A stretch of DNA of 64,000 bases, taken from contig NZ_RAZT01000012.1 in NCBI RefSeq assembly GCF_003626635.1, positions 1-64,000 of the forward strand, in the 5' to 3' direction. Both the position numbers and the translations under genes were made by a program. The DNA comes from Micromonospora musae. GTDB taxonomy: Bacteria > Actinomycetota > Actinomycetes > Mycobacteriales > Micromonosporaceae. The notes below the pieces were generated by a model. That model had not been told where the DNA came from. It made no database searches and was given only the letters and a program-made list of their open reading frames with translations. Shown one piece after another: positions 51,551 to 58,696 of the stretch. The number at the start of each line of letters is the position of its first letter. Within the stretch, counting starts at the first letter, position 1.

Positions 51551-51581
51551 AGGCTAGGAATTGAAGTTTGGTTCAGGTCAA
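51551..51581 (-). promoter_or_regulatory. Promoter of questin-oxidase-like gene with possible operator
   Basis: TTGACC (51581-51576) and TAGCCT (51556-51551) with a 19-nt spacer on the minus strand, 6 nt before ATG. Between them TGAACCAAACTTCA has short inverted arms (TGAA/TTCA) that could be a repressor half-site pair. Confidence 0.6.
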
Positions 51582-51763
51582 GAGGCGGTCGTGGGTGGCG
51601 TGCTGGGGGCGACGCGCGCACGCGGTTCGTGCGGTCGGACGGCCACCGCCCGGTGCTCCCCGGACGGAGCGTGGAGATCGAGGGTGGTGGCCGTCGCCAC
51701 GGTGGTGCGGCTGTGGCCCGGGCGGGCCGCGCGAGTTCGGAGCTCAGCTGCCGTTTCGGCCGG

Positions 51764-53014
51764 TCAGCGGCGGGCGGCCGTCTCGACGATCTCGGCGATC
51801 GCCTGGAACGGGTCGTACCCGCCGATCTCCTCGGCGAGGACCTTGGCCCGGGTGCGGTATCCGGGCTGGTCGAGCACGGTCCGTACGGCGGCGCGCAGGT
51901 CGGCCACCGCCGGGGTGCCGGTGCGCAGGTTGAGGCCGGTGCCGCTCCACTCGACGCGGGCGGCGACCTCCGGCTTGTCCTCGCTGGCGCCGGCGACCAC
52001 CAGCGGCACGCCGTGGTAGAGGGCGGTCTGCACACCGCCGTAACCGCCGTTGGTGACCAGCACGTCGGCGTGCGGAAGCAGCCGGTCGAACGGCACGAAG
52101 CCGGCGAGCCGCACGTTCTCCGGCACCTCGGTCAGGGCCTCGCGTACCAGGTCCGGTCCGTCCTCGCGTACGGTGGCGGCCACCACGAGGACGTCGAGGT
52201 CGGCCAGGGCGCGCACCGTGGGGATGACCAGTTCGTGCAGGTCGCCGTTGGCGACGGTGCCCTGGGTGACGACGACCACCGGCCGGTCGGCGGAGAGCTC
52301 CGGCCACCAGGCCGGCTCCAGGTGGTCGCCGCCGGTGGCCGGGGGCAGCGTGCCGACGAACCGGAGGTTCGCCGGGAGGTCGTTGCGGGGGTACTCGAAG
52401 CCGGGCACGGTCAGCTGCAGGTAGTGGTCCGTACGGTGAACCGGGGCGTGGAAGAGCGGCTCGGCGAGGGTGGCGCCCAGCGACTCGAACGTCGCCTCGC
52501 TGAACTTCTGCAGCTCGACCAGGACCTGCGGGATTTCGAGGCCAGCGCCGGGTGGGGCGGGTTCGCCGTGCGGCAGCAGCAGGGGAATGCTGCCCAGCGT
52601 CACGAGCGTCGGGCGGTCCTCGGCGGCCGTGGAGAGGCTGAGCAGCGGGATCGACAGGAATCCGAGCTCCCCGATGATCACGTCGGCGGGGAACTCCGCC
52701 AGCAGCTCCCGCAGTCCCCGCACCTGCGCGGGCAGGTGACCGACGAAGATGTTCTCGAAGTCGAAGGCCAGCTGATCGGGCCCCGGTGCCAGCGTGGCCC
52801 GCACCGGGTACGCCTTGTCGAACTCCCGGTCGTCGAGGTCGGCTTCCGGCGGCAGCGCCCGGAACCGCGCGCCGAGCGCCCGCACGCGTTCCTCGAACCG
52901 GGACCCGGTGTAGACGACGACCTCGTGTCCGCGCTTGACCAGGTCCGCCGCGACGGTGAGGACGGGGTTCACGTGTCCCTGGAAGGGGGTCGCGCCGACT
53001 ATCACCTTGGCCAT
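51764..53014 (-). CDS. MGT-type glycosyltransferase (GT1 family)
   Basis: A 416-aa GT-B enzyme of the macrolide/antibiotic-glycosyltransferase type. N-terminal GATPFQGHVNPVLTVAADLV with the catalytic-His position, and the C-terminal donor-site signature DVLVTNGGYGGVQTALYHGV followed by PLVVAGASEDKPEVAARVEW. Such enzymes glycosylate small lipophilic acceptors, often for self-resistance or tailoring. No biosynthetic cluster is in view. GAAGGAGCTCCC precedes ATG 53014. Confidence 0.9.
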   Translation of the reverse strand: MAKVIVGATPFQGHVNPVLTVAADLVKRGHEVVVYTGSRFEERVRALGARFRALPPEADLDDREFDKAYPVRATLAPGPDQLAFDFENIFVGHLPAQVRGLRELLAEFPADVIIGELGFLSIPLLSLSTAAEDRPTLVTLGSIPLLLPHGEPAPPGAGLEIPQVLVELQKFSEATFESLGATLAEPLFHAPVHRTDHYLQLTVPGFEYPRNDLPANLRFVGTLPPATGGDHLEPAWWPELSADRPVVVVTQGTVANGDLHELVIPTVRALADLDVLVVAATVREDGPDLVREALTEVPENVRLAGFVPFDRLLPHADVLVTNGGYGGVQTALYHGVPLVVAGASEDKPEVAARVEWSGTGLNLRTGTPAVADLRAAVRTVLDQPGYRTRAKVLAEEIGGYDPFQAIAEIVETAARR

Positions 53015-53139
53015 GGGAGCTCCTTCGTCTGCGTGCTGTCGGGGCCCGAGACGGTCGGGCGCGTCTCTAGCACGAGGGATCGCGGGCGAGGGTTCGAGTG
53101 ATCTGCGCGACGCCGACCGGGGCCGGGGTCAGATTCGCC

Positions 53140-53721
53140 TCATCCGCCGACGCGGCGGCGGGCCGCGCTGGCCAGCAGGTAGATGCCGGCGACGAGGGTG
53201 ACGAGGCGGACGAGGAAGGTCACCGCTCCGATGAGCGCGGCCAGCGCGCCGAGCGCGATCATGCCGTACGGGATCCAGTCGGTCTCCGGGATGACCCGCG
53301 CCGAGCCGGGGTCCTGCGGGCGGTAGGAGACGGTGGCGGTGGAGCCGATGGTCGGGCGGTTGGTGCTGCTCTCCGGCTCGGTGAACTCCACCGGCTGGTT
53401 GTTCGAGGCGGTGAAGGTGAGCACCCGCGAGTACATGGTCCGGCCGTCGCTGTCGCGGGAGGTCGTGATCCGGGTGACGGTGGCGGTCGCCGAGGTGCCG
53501 TCCGGGTAGGGCTGGTGCTGGCCGTGCCACCACCAGCCGAGCCCGACGAAGAGCAGACCGACGGCGACCACCACGAGGGATCCGACGATGCCGGTGCGTC
53601 TGCGTCCGCCCGGAACGTCGATGCCGACCAGCCCGTCGGCGACCAGCGTCGCGCCGGCGGCGGTGCGCGCCGCCCGGCCGGTCAGGATCCCGGCCACCCT
53701 CCTGAAGATCTGGTTGGCCAT
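53140..53721 (-). CDS. DUF3592 membrane protein
   Basis: A 193-aa protein. One transmembrane helix (GIVGSLVVVAVGLLFVGLGW) precedes a beta-rich extracytoplasmic DUF3592 domain (TSATATVTRITTSRDSDGRT through PTIGSTATVSYRPQDPGSAR), and two further helices end the protein (MIALGALAALIGAVTFLVRL onward). GGAGGAG before ATG 53721 is a strong ribosome site. Role unknown. Confidence 0.85.
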   Translation of the reverse strand: MANQIFRRVAGILTGRAARTAAGATLVADGLVGIDVPGGRRRTGIVGSLVVVAVGLLFVGLGWWWHGQHQPYPDGTSATATVTRITTSRDSDGRTMYSRVLTFTASNNQPVEFTEPESSTNRPTIGSTATVSYRPQDPGSARVIPETDWIPYGMIALGALAALIGAVTFLVRLVTLVAGIYLLASAARRRVGG

Positions 53722-53802
53722 GTCGGCTCTCCTCCGGTCACGTGTGCGGCGTTGTCACCGCACCCACGAGGGGAGGACGGGCGCCGGTTCGGCCGGTCGC
53801 CG

Positions 53803-54228
53803 TCAAGTGATCCTGATCTCGGGGGTGGTCATCGGCTTGGAGCAGAGCACGTCCGGGCAGGGCAGGTAGCCGAGCGCCTGCCAGAACCGCAGCGCCCCGG
53901 CGTCCTCCGGCAGGACCAGCAGGTTCACTCTCGGGCAGTCGAGGGCCGCGAACCGGGCCTCGAGTTCGCCGATCAGGCCGCTGGCGATGCCCTGCCGGCG
54001 GCGTGTCGGGTCGACCGCCAGGCGCAGGATCCAGCCGCGCCGGCCGTCGTAGGTGCCGAGCACCACTCCGACGACCGTCTGGTCGGCCACGGCCACGAGG
54101 AAGAGCTGCGGGTCGCGCTGCAGCTTCGCGGCCAGCTCGTCGCGGGGTACGACGTCGCGACCGGCCGACGCCCAGAGCCCGACCACCGCCTCGTGGTCCG
54201 GCCAGCCGAACTGTCGAATCTCGATCAC
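53803..54228 (-). CDS. GNAT family N-acetyltransferase
   Basis: A 141-aa acetyltransferase of the RimI/GNAT fold. The acetyl-CoA motif A is LAVDPTRRRQGIASGLIGEL, followed by VNLLVLPEDAGALRFWQALG. GTG 54228 is chosen because GGAAGGA lies 8 nt upstream; GTG 54231 is a near-equal choice. The frame continues upstream without support. The acetylated substrate is not predictable. Confidence 0.88.
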   Translation of the reverse strand: MIEIRQFGWPDHEAVVGLWASAGRDVVPRDELAAKLQRDPQLFLVAVADQTVVGVVLGTYDGRRGWILRLAVDPTRRRQGIASGLIGELEARFAALDCPRVNLLVLPEDAGALRFWQALGYLPCPDVLCSKPMTTPEIRIT

Positions 54229-54364
54229 CACGCCGGTCCTTCCCGCAGGGGCGGCGGCGAGTCTAGCCGCGGCCGCGGCGAGCCGGGTGGGTGCGGGCGG
54301 CCGTCGAGACCGGCGGGTGGCCGTCGAACCGGCGAGTGGTGGCCGGTGTCGAGCCGGCCCCCGG

Positions 54365-54706
54365 TCAGCGCGGCTCGCCGCCGAACCCGATCTCGTTCCC
54401 GTCGGGATCCACGTAGGTGATCTTCCGTACGCCGTTGTCGTACGTCTCCCGTCTCGCCGGCTCCAGTCCGCGCTCGGCGGTCGCGGCCACCCGGGCATCG
54501 AGGTCGCCCACGAAGACGGTGTGCCGGGCATGGCCGGCGTGCTCGGGGAGCAGTTCGATGTAGACGTAGCGGTGTTCGGCGAGTTCCCACACGGCTTCGG
54601 TGTCGTTCGGGATGAACGCCGGCGGGGCGCCGAGCAGCGTCTCGTACCAGCTCAGCGCCGTGGGGTAGTCGGTGACGGGGATCCCGGCGAACAGGTCGAC
54701 GGCCAT
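54365..54706 (-). CDS. VOC family (glyoxalase/bleomycin-resistance-like) protein
   Basis: A 113-aa single-domain VOC protein (FAGIPVTDYPTALSWYETLL, YVYIELLPEHAGHARHTVFV, ITYVDPDGNEIGFGG). The metal-site Glu in DPDGNEIGF is present. Function may be isomerase, dioxygenase or drug binding. ATG 54706 follows minus-strand TAGCCT by 7 nt and lacks a ribosome site, so the mRNA is probably leaderless. Confidence 0.87.
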   Translation of the reverse strand: MAVDLFAGIPVTDYPTALSWYETLLGAPPAFIPNDTEAVWELAEHRYVYIELLPEHAGHARHTVFVGDLDARVAATAERGLEPARRETYDNGVRKITYVDPDGNEIGFGGEPR

Positions 54707-54713
54707 GCCCGTC

Positions 54714-54719
54714 AGGCTA
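54714..54719 (-). promoter_or_regulatory. -10 element, leaderless VOC gene
   Basis: Minus-strand TAGCCT (54719-54714), 7 nt before ATG 54706. Confidence 0.5.
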
Positions 54720-54873
54720 GCGCCGCACCAGCCGCGGGTGGGGGAGGTCGAGGTGCCGGCGCCGACCCCGGAGCTTCGGGTGTGCGTAGAGGTCCGGTCA
54801 CCTGCCCGTTGCGGGGCGATCACACCGATCGACGACGTTGAGTGTCCCGCACCCAACGCCTCGGGAGGCACCT

Positions 54874-55518
54874 GTGCGACGCCGTACCCGGCTCCTCGCC
54901 GCAACCCTCGCCGCCGCCGCTGCGGCGGCCACGACGACCCTCATCGCCGGACCGGCCGCCGCCGCCCCGCCCGGCATTCCGAGCAAGGCGACCGCGCAGA
55001 GCAATCTGAACAGCCTCACCGTCGCCGCCGAAGGCAGTATGAGCGGCTACAGCCGGGAGGCGTTCCCGCACTGGATCACGATCTCGGGCAGCTGCAACAC
55101 CCGCGAGACGGTACTGCGGCGCGACGGTAGCGGCGTGCAGGTCGACGGGGCCTGCGCGGCCACGTCGGGCAGCTGGTACAGCCCGTACGACGGTGCGACG
55201 TGGAGCAACCCGGCGGACGTCGACATCGACCACGTGGTGCCGTTGGCGGAGGCGTGGCGGTCCGGAGCCAGTTCGTGGACGACGGCCCGCCGGCAGTCCT
55301 TCGCCAACGACCTGAGCGGTCCGCAGCTCATCGCGGTCACCGACAACGTCAACCAGGCCAAGGGCGACCAGGACCCGTCGACGTGGAAGCCGTCGCGGAC
55401 CGCCTACCGCTGCACCTACGCGAAGATGTGGATCCGCACCAAGTTCACCTGGAACCTGAAGCTGCAGAGCGCGGAGAAGTCGGCGTTGCAGAGCATGCTG
55501 AGCACCTGCTCCTCCTGA
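54874..55518 (+). CDS. Secreted HNH endonuclease (DUF1524/GmrSD-C-like)
   Basis: A 214-aa exported protein. Signal peptide residues about 1-30 (LLAATLAAAAAAATTTLIAG, cleaved after AAAA). The nuclease core has NPADVDIDHVVPLAEAWRSG (Asp-His pair) and TDNVNQAKGDQDPSTWKPSR (Asn and trailing acids), the arrangement of secreted DUF1524 HNH proteins common in actinobacteria. Four Cys residues suggest disulphides. GGGAGG 7 nt before GTG 54874 decides the start. Confidence 0.88.
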   Translation: MRRRTRLLAATLAAAAAAATTTLIAGPAAAAPPGIPSKATAQSNLNSLTVAAEGSMSGYSREAFPHWITISGSCNTRETVLRRDGSGVQVDGACAATSGSWYSPYDGATWSNPADVDIDHVVPLAEAWRSGASSWTTARRQSFANDLSGPQLIAVTDNVNQAKGDQDPSTWKPSRTAYRCTYAKMWIRTKFTWNLKLQSAEKSALQSMLSTCSS

Positions 55519-55659
55519 CCGGACTGGCGTCGCCCCGACGGGTCGTCGGTACGCCTGCCGGGGTGACGCCGGGTCGATGCGTGGACGGTGCGATCGGCCC
55601 GGCGGGGCCGGGGCCGACACGGGTTTGTCGGCGTGCCTGTGCCGTGCCAGGATCCTGCC

Positions 55660-56193
55660 GTGAATCTCGATGATCTCGCCCGCCAGGTCGACGACCGGTC
55701 CCGGCTCACCGGTGAGTTCGTGCTGCGCTCCGGGCGGGTGGCCACCGAGTACTTCGACAAGTACCAGTTCGAGGCGGACCCAGCGCTGCTGGACGCCCTC
55801 GCCGAGCAGCTGGCCGCCCTGGTGCCCGCCGGCACGCAGGTGCTCGCCGGCCTGGAGATGGGCGGGATCGCCGTGGTGACGGCGCTCGGCCGGCACACCG
55901 GGCTGCCGTGCGCGTTCGTCCGGAAGGCGGCGAAGCCGTACGGCACCGCGCGGCTGGCCGAGGGCGCGGAGGTGACCGGTCGGCAGGTGCTCGTGGTCGA
56001 GGACGTGGTGACCTCCGGCGGGCAGGTGGTGGCCTCGACGAGGGAGCTGCGGCAGCTCGGCGCGCGCGTCGACGCCGCCGTCTGCGTGATCGACCGCCAG
56101 GAGGGCGGCGCCGAGGCGCTGGCGGTCGAGGGGATCGCGCTGCGTGCGCTGCTCACCCGCGCCGACCTGACGCCTGAGGCGCCCGGACGGTAG
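55660..56193 (+). CDS. pyrE: Orotate phosphoribosyltransferase
   Basis: A 177-aa enzyme of pyrimidine synthesis joining orotate and PRPP. It has YFDKYQFEADPALLDALAEQ (family N-terminus), AGLEMGGIAVVTALG, FVRKAAKPYGTAR (active-site Lys residues) and the PRPP-binding loop VLVVEDVVTSGGQVV. GTG 55660 lies 6 nt after CAGGAT, which can serve as a -10 for a leaderless mRNA. It stands apart from other pyr genes; pyrG is 31 kb away. Confidence 0.92.
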   Translation: MNLDDLARQVDDRSRLTGEFVLRSGRVATEYFDKYQFEADPALLDALAEQLAALVPAGTQVLAGLEMGGIAVVTALGRHTGLPCAFVRKAAKPYGTARLAEGAEVTGRQVLVVEDVVTSGGQVVASTRELRQLGARVDAAVCVIDRQEGGAEALAVEGIALRALLTRADLTPEAPGR

Positions 56194-56312
56194 GGGGCTC
56201 GGCCGGCCCGCCGGCGGAAGTGACGGTCACCTCTGCTGGTGGGAGGGTTCCGGCATTTCCGGATAGTCTGGGCGGCGACCAGCGGGGGAGCGAGACGAAC
56301 GAGGAGCCCCGG

Positions 56313-56663
56313 ATGCGGATCGGCGAGCTGTCCTCCCGTACGGGCGCCAGCCAACGTTCACTTCGCTACTACGAGCAGCGGGGGCTGCTGCACGCGGGCC
56401 GCACCGCCACCGGCTACCGCGACTACGGCGAGGACGCGGTCGTCCGGGTCGACAACGTGCGCCGCCTCCTCGCCGACGGACTGACCGTCGACGACGTGCG
56501 AACGTTCCTGCCCTGCCTCGACCGCGAACTGGCACAGGAGCCGGTCTGCGCGCCCGCCGTCGAGGTCTACCAGCGGCGGCTCGCGACCGTGCGGCGACGC
56601 CGCGACGACCTCGACCAGGTGCACACGCGGCTGGCGTCGCAGCTGCGCCACTGGGGCAGCTGA
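56313..56663 (+). CDS. MerR family transcriptional regulator
   Basis: A 116-aa MerR regulator. Winged helix MRIGELSSRTGASQRSLRYY and EQRGLLHAGRTATGYRDYGE, then a helical dimerisation arm. Two Cys residues (LPCLDRELAQEPVCAP) in the effector end could bind a metal or sense thiol stress, but a typical CueR/ZntR loop is absent. GAGGA precedes ATG 56313. It is convergent with the SDR gene, with the stops 1 nt apart, so the pair is likely functionally linked. Confidence 0.9.
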   Translation: MRIGELSSRTGASQRSLRYYEQRGLLHAGRTATGYRDYGEDAVVRVDNVRRLLADGLTVDDVRTFLPCLDRELAQEPVCAPAVEVYQRRLATVRRRRDDLDQVHTRLASQLRHWGS

Positions 56664-56664
56664 A

Positions 56665-57423
56665 CTACGTCAGCGTGAGCCCACCGTCGATCGCGATCAC
56701 CTGACCTGTCACCCAGGCCGCCCCCGGGTCGGCCAGGGCCACCACCCAATCGGCGATCTCCGCCGGCTGGCCGCGCCGCCCCAACGGCACGCGGGCCGCC
56801 TCGTCGCGGTGGATCTGCTCGATCACGGTGGCCGGGAGTCCCGCGGCGGCCAGCGCGTCGCTGTAGACCGGGCCGGGGGCGACCGCGTTCACCCGGATCC
56901 CGTCGGCCGCCAACTCCAGCGCCCAGCTGCGGGTCAACGCGTCGATGGCGGTCTTGCTCGCCCCGTAGTGGGCGAAGCCGGGCGCCGGCAGCGTCCCGAA
57001 CGCGCTGGAGATGTTCACCACCGAGCCGCGGCTCTCCCGCAGGTGCGGCAACGCGGACCGGGTCAGCACCGTGGGACCGATCACGTTCACCGCGAAGAGG
57101 TCCGCCACCGTCGTCGCGTCGGCCTCGGCGAGCGGCAGCGCCGCGAACATGCCGGCGTTGTTGACCAGTACGTCGAGCCGCCCGAAGCGCGACGTGATCG
57201 CCGCGACGGTCCGCTCGGCGTCCTCGGGGTCCCGGGCGTCGCTCACCATCGACGTCAACCGCGGTTGTCCCTCGGCCGCCTCGGCCAGCCGGTCCGGGCG
57301 GCGTCCCGTGACGACGACCTGCGCGCCGCGAGCGGCGAAGAGATGAGCCGTCGCCCTACCGATACCGGTGCTGCCGCCCGTCACCACGACGACCCGTCCG
57401 TCCCACTCCGGTGAAACCCGCAT
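56665..57423 (-). CDS. SDR family oxidoreductase
   Basis: A 252-aa short-chain dehydrogenase. VVTGGSTGIGRATAHLFA cofactor site, VLVNNAGMFAA, catalytic Ser and Tyr-x-x-x-Lys in NISSAFGTLPAPGFAHYGAS then K, and VNAVAPGPVYSDAL. ATG 57423 is chosen because GGGAGAGG lies a few bases upstream; ATG 57450 has no such site. The partner regulator may be the convergent MerR gene. Substrate unknown. Confidence 0.92.
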   Translation of the reverse strand: MRVSPEWDGRVVVVTGGSTGIGRATAHLFAARGAQVVVTGRRPDRLAEAAEGQPRLTSMVSDARDPEDAERTVAAITSRFGRLDVLVNNAGMFAALPLAEADATTVADLFAVNVIGPTVLTRSALPHLRESRGSVVNISSAFGTLPAPGFAHYGASKTAIDALTRSWALELAADGIRVNAVAPGPVYSDALAAAGLPATVIEQIHRDEAARVPLGRRGQPAEIADWVVALADPGAAWVTGQVIAIDGGLTLT

Positions 57424-57592
57424 CTCCGCCTCTCCCACTGTCGAGATCATCGCCAGGAACTCGGCAACGCTAGGGGCCTGACACCAGTGTCAGGGTCAAG
57501 CCGGTCGACCTCGACGCCTGCGGTCGGCGCCTCGTCGGGGACGCCGCCGTGTCGCCGCAGCCGTGCGGCCGGACGCGGCGAAACGGTCGGGG

Positions 57593-57598
57593 TAGCCT
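57593..57598 (+). promoter_or_regulatory. -10 element for folD
   Basis: TAGCCT at 57593-57598 places transcription start near 57605, at the very 5' edge of the ZTP riboswitch. Confidence 0.5.
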
Positions 57599-57692
57599 GG
57601 GAACGCGCGACTGGCGAGGGTGGTCCACCACCGGGGAGCGCTGTCTGCTGGAGCATCGTCCGCCTGGGTGCTCCTCACCACGAGGTGAGGAG
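57599..57692 (+). ncRNA. ZTP (pfl) riboswitch, folD leader
   Basis: The leader carries the conserved pfl blocks in order: GCGACTGGCG (57607-57616), CCACCGGGGAGCGC (57628-57641) and CCGCCTGGGTG (57660-57670). P3 is GGAGCA (57650-57655) with TGCTCC (57669-57674), enclosing the CCGCCTGGG loop. Immediately after, CTCCTCACC (57671-57679) can pair with GGTGAGGAG (57684-57692), which is the folD ribosome-binding site. P3 and the anti-RBS stem share CTCC, so they are mutually exclusive: ligand-stabilised P3 should free the RBS. ZTP riboswitches sense ZTP/ZMP, signals of 10-formyl-THF shortage, and often control folD. Confidence 0.88.
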
Positions 57693-57698
57693 CCGCAC

Positions 57699-58538
57699 AT
57701 GACCGCGACGTTGATGGACGGGCAGACCCTGGCCCGGACGCTGCTCGACGAGACCGCGGAGCGCGCCGCGACGTTCACGCGTACGCACGGGCGCCGGCCC
57801 TGCCTCGCGACGGTCCTCGTCGGCGACGATCCGGCCTCGCACACGTACGTGCGGATGAAGGTGAACCGGTCCGCGGCGGTGGGGATCGAGTCGCGGCGGG
57901 TGGACCTGCCGGCCTCGACCAGCACCGACGAGCTCGTGGCGCTGCTGCGGGAGCTGTCGGCGGACCGCACGGTCGACGGCATCCTGTTGCAGCACCCGGT
58001 GCCGGGGCACATCGACGAGCGCGCCGCGTTCGAGGCGATCGCCGCGGACAAGGACGTCGACGGGGTGACCGGGGCGTCGTTCGCGGCGACGGCGTTCGGG
58101 GAGCGGGGGTTCGTGTCCTGCACGCCGGGCGGCATCATGCGCCTGCTGGACGCGTACGACGTACCGCTGCGCGGGCGTCGCGCGGTCGTGGTGGGGCGCA
58201 GCGCGATCCTCGGCAAGCCGGTGGGGATGCTGCTGCTGGCGCGGGACGCGACGGTGACGTACTGCCACTCCCGCACCGTCGACCTGGCCGCGCACGTCGC
58301 GGAGGCCGACGTGGTGGTCGCCGCGGCGGGCGTGCCGGAGCTGGTACGCGGAGAGTGGATCAAGCCGGGGGCGGTGGTGGTGGACGCCGGCTACAACCCC
58401 GGCAACGTGGGCGACGTCGAGTTCGCGGCCGCCGCCGAGCGGGCGGGCCTGATCACGCCGGTGCCGGGCGGGGTGGGCCCGATGACCATCGCGACGCTGT
58501 TGGCGCAGACCGTGGACGCCGCCGAGCTGCACGGCTGA
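57699..58538 (+). CDS. folD: Methylenetetrahydrofolate dehydrogenase/cyclohydrolase
   Basis: A 279-aa bifunctional enzyme converting 5,10-methylene-THF to 10-formyl-THF. Signature blocks: SHTYVRMKVNRSAAVGIESR (catalytic Lys), VDGILLQHPVPGHIDERA, DKDVDGVTG and VVGRSAILGKPVGMLLLARD, and the end PVPGGVGPMTIATLL. The length is typical. GGTGAGGAG at 57684-57692 is the ribosome site for ATG 57699 and is part of the riboswitch hairpin. Confidence 0.96.
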   Translation: MTATLMDGQTLARTLLDETAERAATFTRTHGRRPCLATVLVGDDPASHTYVRMKVNRSAAVGIESRRVDLPASTSTDELVALLRELSADRTVDGILLQHPVPGHIDERAAFEAIAADKDVDGVTGASFAATAFGERGFVSCTPGGIMRLLDAYDVPLRGRRAVVVGRSAILGKPVGMLLLARDATVTYCHSRTVDLAAHVAEADVVVAAAGVPELVRGEWIKPGAVVVDAGYNPGNVGDVEFAAAAERAGLITPVPGGVGPMTIATLLAQTVDAAELHG

Positions 58539-58696
58539 CCCTCCTCGCGGTCCGCCCTCCGCCGCCCGGGCGCGGCGGAGGCGGCGGGCCGGGTCGCGGC
58601 GCCTCCGCGCGGCGAAACAGATCGGGCGGCGGGTGAACCAGCCGGGCCGGCGCGCCGTCGTGCTTGCGGAGACGGTACGCAGGGAGGAACAACAGG

